Source of the DNA: Fragilaria radians
Taxonomy: Eukaryota; Bacillariophyta; Fragilariophyceae; Fragilariales; Fragilariaceae
Direction of reading: 5' to 3'
NCBI GenBank assembly: GCA_900642245.1
Contig: CAAAJI010000040.1
Span: 1-11,548 of the forward strand
DNA length: 11,548 nucleotides
Position numbers and translations under genes: made by a program. The notes beneath the pieces were generated by a model that saw nothing but the letters and a program-made list of their open reading frames with translations, ran no database searches and was not told the origin of the DNA. This document shows positions 7,399 to 11,548 of the stretch, piece after piece; positions within the stretch are counted from its first letter, which is position 1; each line of letters starts with the position of its first letter.

Positions 7399-7588
7399 TC
7401 AATCCATCTTAGGTTTATTGTAACCACAATGAAATTGTGCGTCAGCGGCAACAGCCTTGTGTTCTTTGCTCATCACTTCAAAAACAACATCCTCATCATC
7501 ATTATCATTATCAACAAAAGCTGATTTGTCACCATGAAGAAACAGTTCGAAAACAGCTTCTTTGAGAATAGAAGACTCCAGACCCAAC
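7399..7588 (-). CDS. Possible terminal exon of an unidentified gene (low confidence)
   Basis: On the minus strand a good-looking acceptor (TTTTCTTCCACTCAG, ending at 7589) precedes an open stretch from 7588 to a TGA at 7401-7399, about 63 residues. The peptide begins LGLESSILKEAVFELFLHGD, has an acidic run DNDNDDEDVV encoded by a GAT/AAT-rich tract, and ends HCGYNKPKMD. I could not find a matching upstream exon. A short ATG frame at about 7758 (MATGLILVVSLVTVLIG) looks like a signal peptide, but it hits a TGA and has no in-frame donor I trust. It may be a pseudogene remnant or chance. Confidence 0.18.
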
Positions 7589-8060
7589 CTGAGTGGAAGA
7601 AAACCAAACGTACATGAAATGTAACTGATCAACCTACAACAGCAATTTAACCAAGAAAGATCTAAACACTCTCAACAGTATATATCAGCCTATATTTACC
7701 ATCATCATCCAATCAAGACAGTAACTAGAGATACAACAAGTATCAGGCCTGTAGCCATGGCAGTGTCAGTGCTTTTGGATTGGGATCTAATAAACTTTGA
7801 TTTTATTTAATACTTCTTATTGGTGGTATTCTTTGAAGAACGAAAATGATTATTTCTAAATGGATGACAAAATGTTAACTTATTTGACTGAAAATAACCT
7901 TTAGGAATTTTTCCTTCATGTTTTGGTTCACTCAGACATTTTTGCCCTCATGTAATAATCTTGAGTTATTCAAAACTTAGATCATTGAAAATTTGAGAGA
8001 AATCAAGTAGTGAATTGTTCTCCAGCAAGTTTATTTTCTCAAGGAAAATATTGTTGACTG

Positions 8061-10158
8061 TTAATACCCTGCAGTTGTATCCCCTGCATTCTGCAAATCA
8101 TTCACGGTGCATAGGAAATTTTCAGTCTTTTCCACATCAAACGAATCCTTTTCGTTTGGAGGTTGTTCATCTGGTTCATGTACTATTTCGTCATTCAAAT
8201 TGGCTGGATTCTCTTTGTTGACTGGAGTTTCCGCTGAAAAGTATTGTGAAGTGTCATGATTAGCAATATCAATCTGAGTAATTGCTTCGTCAGGGCCATC
8301 TTCTGATTCATATTCTTCTTTTTCAGGGATAGCCGACCCCTTTTGCAACGAATTCTGCAAAACTTCCGACACTTGATCTGTATCATCATCATAATTGTCG
8401 TTACCTTTTTCATTGGTAAACAATTCACTAGAAATTGATTCATGCACCGGTGCTTCATCAGGTCCATCTTCCATGTCATCGAATTGGGCTTCATCCCCTT
8501 CTTCGGGGATTATTTCTCCTAGAGCGTGACTTGCGGATTGATCATTCCCTTGCACTCGGATAACACTGGACATATTCTCAAGAGATAGATTTTCATATTC
8601 AATACTGAAAATATTGCTGACTTTGGAGTCAGATTCATTTTCCACGGGCTCATCAGGTCCTTCCTCTACTTCGTAATGGAGTTCTCCAGGACTCTCCTTG
8701 GAAGCAAGATTTTCAAGCTGAGAGCATTGAAAATTATCCGGAGGCTGCACCAGCAACATCTGATCAGTTAACGTCTGCGATATCCCTAGAACTTGTGTCA
8801 AACTTGATTTGTAATCCACAGGTTCATCTGGTCCATCTTCATCATCAACTTCATTCATCTGTAAGCCTACTGAATCATCGGTTGATGTTTCAAACAACTG
8901 AGATGTCTTTACGTCTATAATACTTCCTTCAGGACGACAATTGATGAATGTCGGTTGATCTTCTGTATCGACGAGGAAGGAATCATCAACGGCCGGCTCA
9001 TCAGGTTCAGACGGTGCAATACTAGGGTCATCATTTTCACCTTCAGGGCGCCCAGTTTCAGCAGTGGTTATATCAGGATTCTGATTTAGTTCGTCCAAAT
9101 CTATTGCTACTTCCTCAGGTTCATCTATCATTATGTCTCCTGGCTCCTCTTCAAAATCATGTTTGTTTGTCTCGCTAGACTGTGTCGTTTTAGCAGACTT
9201 TTCGTCTTCCTGGAGATTGTCTCCTGAGCTTTTTTCCTGATTTTCCTCTTCTTGATTATCTCCTTCCTTCTCTTCATCCTCTCGAGCACCGCTTTCGCTA
9301 TTTTCATGATTGCTTTTGCCCTCGCTAGCAGTCTCGCAGCAAGCGGCGTTGACCTCATCATCAGGTTGATCTTCTTCGGGGTCTTCTACATTTGGGATAT
9401 TAACGATTGCCAACGGAAAGTCTCCCTCGATAAGGAGTAATTGATTTTCCACATCACTTTCCTCGACAGTCTTTGTTTCTCTTTTCCTTAAACATCCATG
9501 ACATTTTTCGTGATTCATAAGAGGTATCGGTTTAGGGGTTACGGCGACAATTACAGCAATGACGATATAAAGAATTAGTGAGACAATCGAAAGGAATCCA
9601 CCGCTTTCTAACTTGCATGAACGACCATCGGAGCAGATTCCAGCTGTTTCCAAGACCAGAAAAGTAAGACCTTGAAAAACTGATGCAAGCACTAGTGATA
9701 CAGTGGTCCAAATCCTGCTGGTAAAGAAATCCAAGAAGCAAAACTCAACTGTAGCTAGTATAAACGCGATCGAGAGAAAGATGCCGCTGGTAAATGAAGA
9801 TGAGGATGCCACTTTCCATTCTAGTTCCTTAGTAATGGAATTAGCCTTGGACTTATCATACGCCTTACAACCGGCATTGTCTGAGAGGATGTTGTAGCGA
9901 TAGAATCCAACCTCTGCGTAAGTTTCATCTCGGAACGGATAGGAAAGACGACTCGCTTGACCTGATGAAACCTTGTTGTACGAGAAGAAGTTACAAGATG
10001 CAGAGGAAATGCTCATACATATTAGAGCAATGAGCATCAGGCAGTAGACTAGAACTCTGTAACATTGACATTAGACACTAAGTAAGGGATAAAGCAGTTT
10101 AAATGCATTTGTCGTACCTCCATTTGCTTCCAGACTGCTCGTTTAGAAGAGAAGACAT
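8061..10158 (-). CDS. Four-helix membrane protein with long acidic repeat tail, two exons, unknown function
   Basis: Exon 1 is 10158-10118 and exon 2 is 10056-8061. The 61-nt intron (10117-10057) runs from GTACGA to TTACAG in phase 2, and the product has 678 residues. Including exon 1 completes the first helix (WRVLVYCLMLIALICMSI, about 13-30), which supports this start over the internal ATG at 10037. Helices 2 to 4 are at about 104-124, 131-150 and 167-187. The first extracellular or lumenal loop (about 34-95) carries Cys35 and Cys77, and the second has two Cys (CSDGRSC, 155-161), possible disulphides. After helix 4 comes a CHGC motif (199-202). The remaining ~470 residues are acidic, Glu/Asp/Ser/Asn-rich, probably disordered and cytosolic, with seven spaced DEP-type motifs. 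The layout (two small loops, short N-terminus, large tail) resembles tetraspan proteins, but I cannot place it in a known family. An AATAAA lies 25 nt past the stop on the minus strand (8035-8030). Confidence 0.8.
8163..9125 (-). repeat. Coding repeat: seven spaced (GP)DEP/DEA motifs in the acidic tail
   Basis: The tail holds DEPEE (residue 325), EPDEPAV (364), DGPDEPV (421), EGPDEPV (479), DGPDEAP (544), DGPDEAI (600) and EPDEQPP (641). Spacing is about 40 to 65 residues, with four central units preceded by an acidic run and followed by Ser-rich segments. At DNA level the cores share variants of TCATCAGGTCCATC on the plus strand. This suggests an old internal duplication that has diverged between motifs while the cores are kept, perhaps as short binding sites. 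Confidence 0.6.
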
Positions 10159-11015
10159 GTTGATCTTTGAATTTTTAGAAGTCGTTGTTCAGAAAACGAT
10201 TACTCCATACATGTAATTTTACGGTATTCAAACTAATTTGAAAATCAACTGAAGAAATGAAGATCGCTTGTTTCAACGTTTAGTATGAAAAATGCTGATT
10301 AGCATGCTATGCGCAACATTTGCAGGAAATCATTTTCAACATTGAAGAGCGATTTCACATGGCATCATTCGTAACAAAACCAAGGGCACTTTATTTTGGA
10401 TAGTGGCTTAATTTGAACTCTGTCCAAAATAGAGTTCATTATTTTCTAGATTTATCATCCTTTTTTTTTCATGGAGAGAGTTGTAATCCATGATTAATAC
10501 TCAAGATTCACTTCGCCTCCCCCCCTGAGATGCACTGAAAATTTCTCAGGATTGATAAGGGAAGATTTTTTTGTAGATATTGATCGTACTATTTCCAATA
10601 ATTTGAACAATTCAAGGAATCTTAAAATTTTAATTTTTCAAATTGTCGGAAAGGCTGCCAAATCGCTAAATTATTATTTTTTGAGCTTCCATACAACTGA
10701 GTGGTGGATCAGCCCTTCGTTTTCTTTCATTTTACAACCTACAGGGAAAATGAAGAATTGAAGGAACATTTGAAATTACTAAAAAACTAAGGCTTTGATT
10801 CTTTTTTAGTCATTATTGTTGAAAATTCAAATCTGAACATAAAAATAGATCTCAAGCTGTTATTTGTAGTAAGCCACTACTTTTTAATAGTATGAGATTA
10901 GTTCTAGCTTCGTATTGAACATCGTGACCTTTTTTGTTGTTACTTCTCGTGGAGGGTCTCGATCACGAGCAAATACATAGATCAACTCCGATCTCATTAT
11001 TTTTTAATTTCATAA
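10159..11015. other. AT-rich upstream and intergenic region with several inverted repeats
   Basis: The left part must hold the promoter of the four-helix protein gene. It contains the perfect 10-bp palindrome TAGCATGCTA (10300-10309), the inverted repeat GAACTCT/AGAGTTC with a 9-nt loop (10415-10437) and CTCGTG/CACGAG with a 12-nt loop (10946-10969). A 69-codon frame at 10552-10761 shows no family features, and I do not call it a gene. The right part may include further decayed transposon sequence upstream of the fragment at 11016, but I could not recognise any. Confidence 0.4.
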
Positions 11016-11369
11016 TTGTTTATGATTGAAACTTTTCTCGTGGCACACTATTTGATTGTCAATCCAACACACTGCTTCAAAGTTTATCCTTTGGATTTTA
11101 TCTCTGATTTTTACAAGTTTGAGTCATTACAAGAAGCTTATTCACGCATCATTCATCCGATAATGATTGAAAATTTGGAGTTGGAAGACACAAAGTCTTC
11201 TGCTGTTCTTAAACAGGCAGGTATCTGACCTAAGAAAGTTTGTTTGAGAAATTGTAGTGAAATTCTAGCAATCAATTCCCCATTCAGCTGCAACTTGTGC
11301 AAGCAGTCAGATCACAATAAGATAACGTGTGAACGAAAACAAGCAGGAGTGAGAATTGAAAGATATTAA
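11016..11369 (+). pseudogene. Decayed C-terminus of a Mutator-like (MULE) transposase with zinc knuckle
   Basis: A single frame from 11016 to TAA at 11367-11369 is broken only by a TGA at 11226-11228 and is preceded by a TAA at 11013. Its first part contains PTHCFKVYPLDFISDFYKFE and then EAYSRIIHPI, which resemble the end of the SWIM domain and the 'DFVSxYYxxESxxxAYSxxIHP' block of MULE transposases. The second part contains PKK (the expected basic GRPKK-type linker), then CNLCKQSDHNKITC (11289-11330), a perfect C-x2-C-x4-H-x4-C knuckle, followed by ERK. The TGA sits where the linker's Arg is expected, so a CGA-to-TGA change is likely. Treating 11221-11287 as an intron would remove the stop but shift the knuckle out of frame. 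The DDE catalytic core is absent or unrecognisable upstream, and I found no terminal inverted repeats. Family assignment is by motif order and is moderate. Confidence 0.5.
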
Positions 11370-11548
11370 TAGACATCATTTATGATTGAAGCTTGTTTTG
11401 TCAATTGTTTGAAATTTCTTTCTCGTCTTGTAAGAACATTATTTGGCATTAGGTTTGTAATTTTATTATATTTTGAATTTTGGAACTTTTTTTTTGACTC
11501 AATTTCTTTCCTTGCCGTGTCAGTTCATGCAAGGCAAATACTAGAAAA

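Larger units (their letters stand above)
6237..8060. other. Gene-poor AT-rich stretch of 1.8 kb
   Basis: This stretch holds the upstream region of the exchanger-like gene at its left end and the 3' flank of the four-helix protein gene at its right end. In between I found no recognisable gene. It contains a 66-codon open stretch at 6939-7136 (+) without an ATG at its start and with no recognised motif, a hairpin ACTCAA/TTGAGT at 6901-6918, two GGGGTTA units near 6644-6660, and a trinucleotide-rich tract at 7493-7513. A possible terminal exon at 7399-7588 is listed separately. Several overlapping minus-strand frames at 6423-6841 show no family features and mutually exclude one another. Confidence 0.45.

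Noticed and set aside
8195..9440. Other frames over the acidic-tail gene (lysine-rich and methionine-rich minus-strand frames, and plus-strand frames at 8015-8221, 9252-9440 and 9703-9897)
   Set aside because: Composition is what a GAA/GAT-rich coding sequence produces in shifted frames; the 678-residue frame explains the region.
10552..10761. 69-codon plus-strand ORF in the AT-rich region
   Set aside because: No family features, hydrophobic-aromatic composition typical of AT-rich noncoding DNA, and no clear continuity with the transposase fragment.
1..11548. CRISPR array, rRNA, intact tRNA, or bacterial operon structure
   Set aside because: No regular repeat-spacer array, rRNA-like segment or B-box match was seen, and the introns and targeting signals mark the DNA as eukaryotic nuclear.

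Overview
The window looks like nuclear DNA of a diatom or close stramenopile relative. The main evidence is that two genes start with a signal peptide ending in a phenylalanine cleavage motif (SSA|FAP and SGA|FIAP). This is the bipartite targeting signal for plastids of red-algal secondary origin. The genes also carry short GT-AG introns (49 to 114 nt), are closely packed and lie in AT-rich DNA. I assembled all spliced models by hand from splice sites, frame and family knowledge, with no transcript data.

Layout. 1-641 (+) is the 3' end of a probable secreted or surface glycoside-hydrolase-like protein. 1022-1433 (-) is a two-exon gene for a 102-residue plastid-targeted protein I cannot identify. 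1434-1970 is a shared divergent promoter region with several paired short motifs. 1971-4039 (+) is a four-exon plastid ABC1/UbiB-type atypical kinase of 594 residues. Its stop lies 52 bp from the stop of the convergent gene at 4092-6236 (-). That gene has six exons and encodes a 606-residue protein with the fold of a K+-dependent Na+/Ca2+ exchanger (SLC24/NCKX) and a PH-like domain in its central loop. It lacks the acidic residues normally needed for cation binding.

6237-8060 is gene-poor, with one weak terminal-exon candidate at 7399-7588. 8061-10158 (-) is a two-exon gene for a four-helix membrane protein with a very long acidic tail built on a repeated GPDEP-type motif. The rest, 10159-11548, is AT-rich. 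It ends in a decayed fragment that resembles the C-terminus of a Mutator-like (MULE) transposase, including a CCHC zinc knuckle and one in-frame stop.

Working together. The divergent pair at 1022-4039 both target the plastid and could be co-regulated from the shared 537-bp spacer. The kinase probably acts in plastid isoprenoid-quinone or lipid homeostasis. The other genes share no evident pathway. The most unusual items are the exchanger-fold protein without its catalytic acids, the unidentified plastid protein and the DGPDEP-repeat membrane protein.
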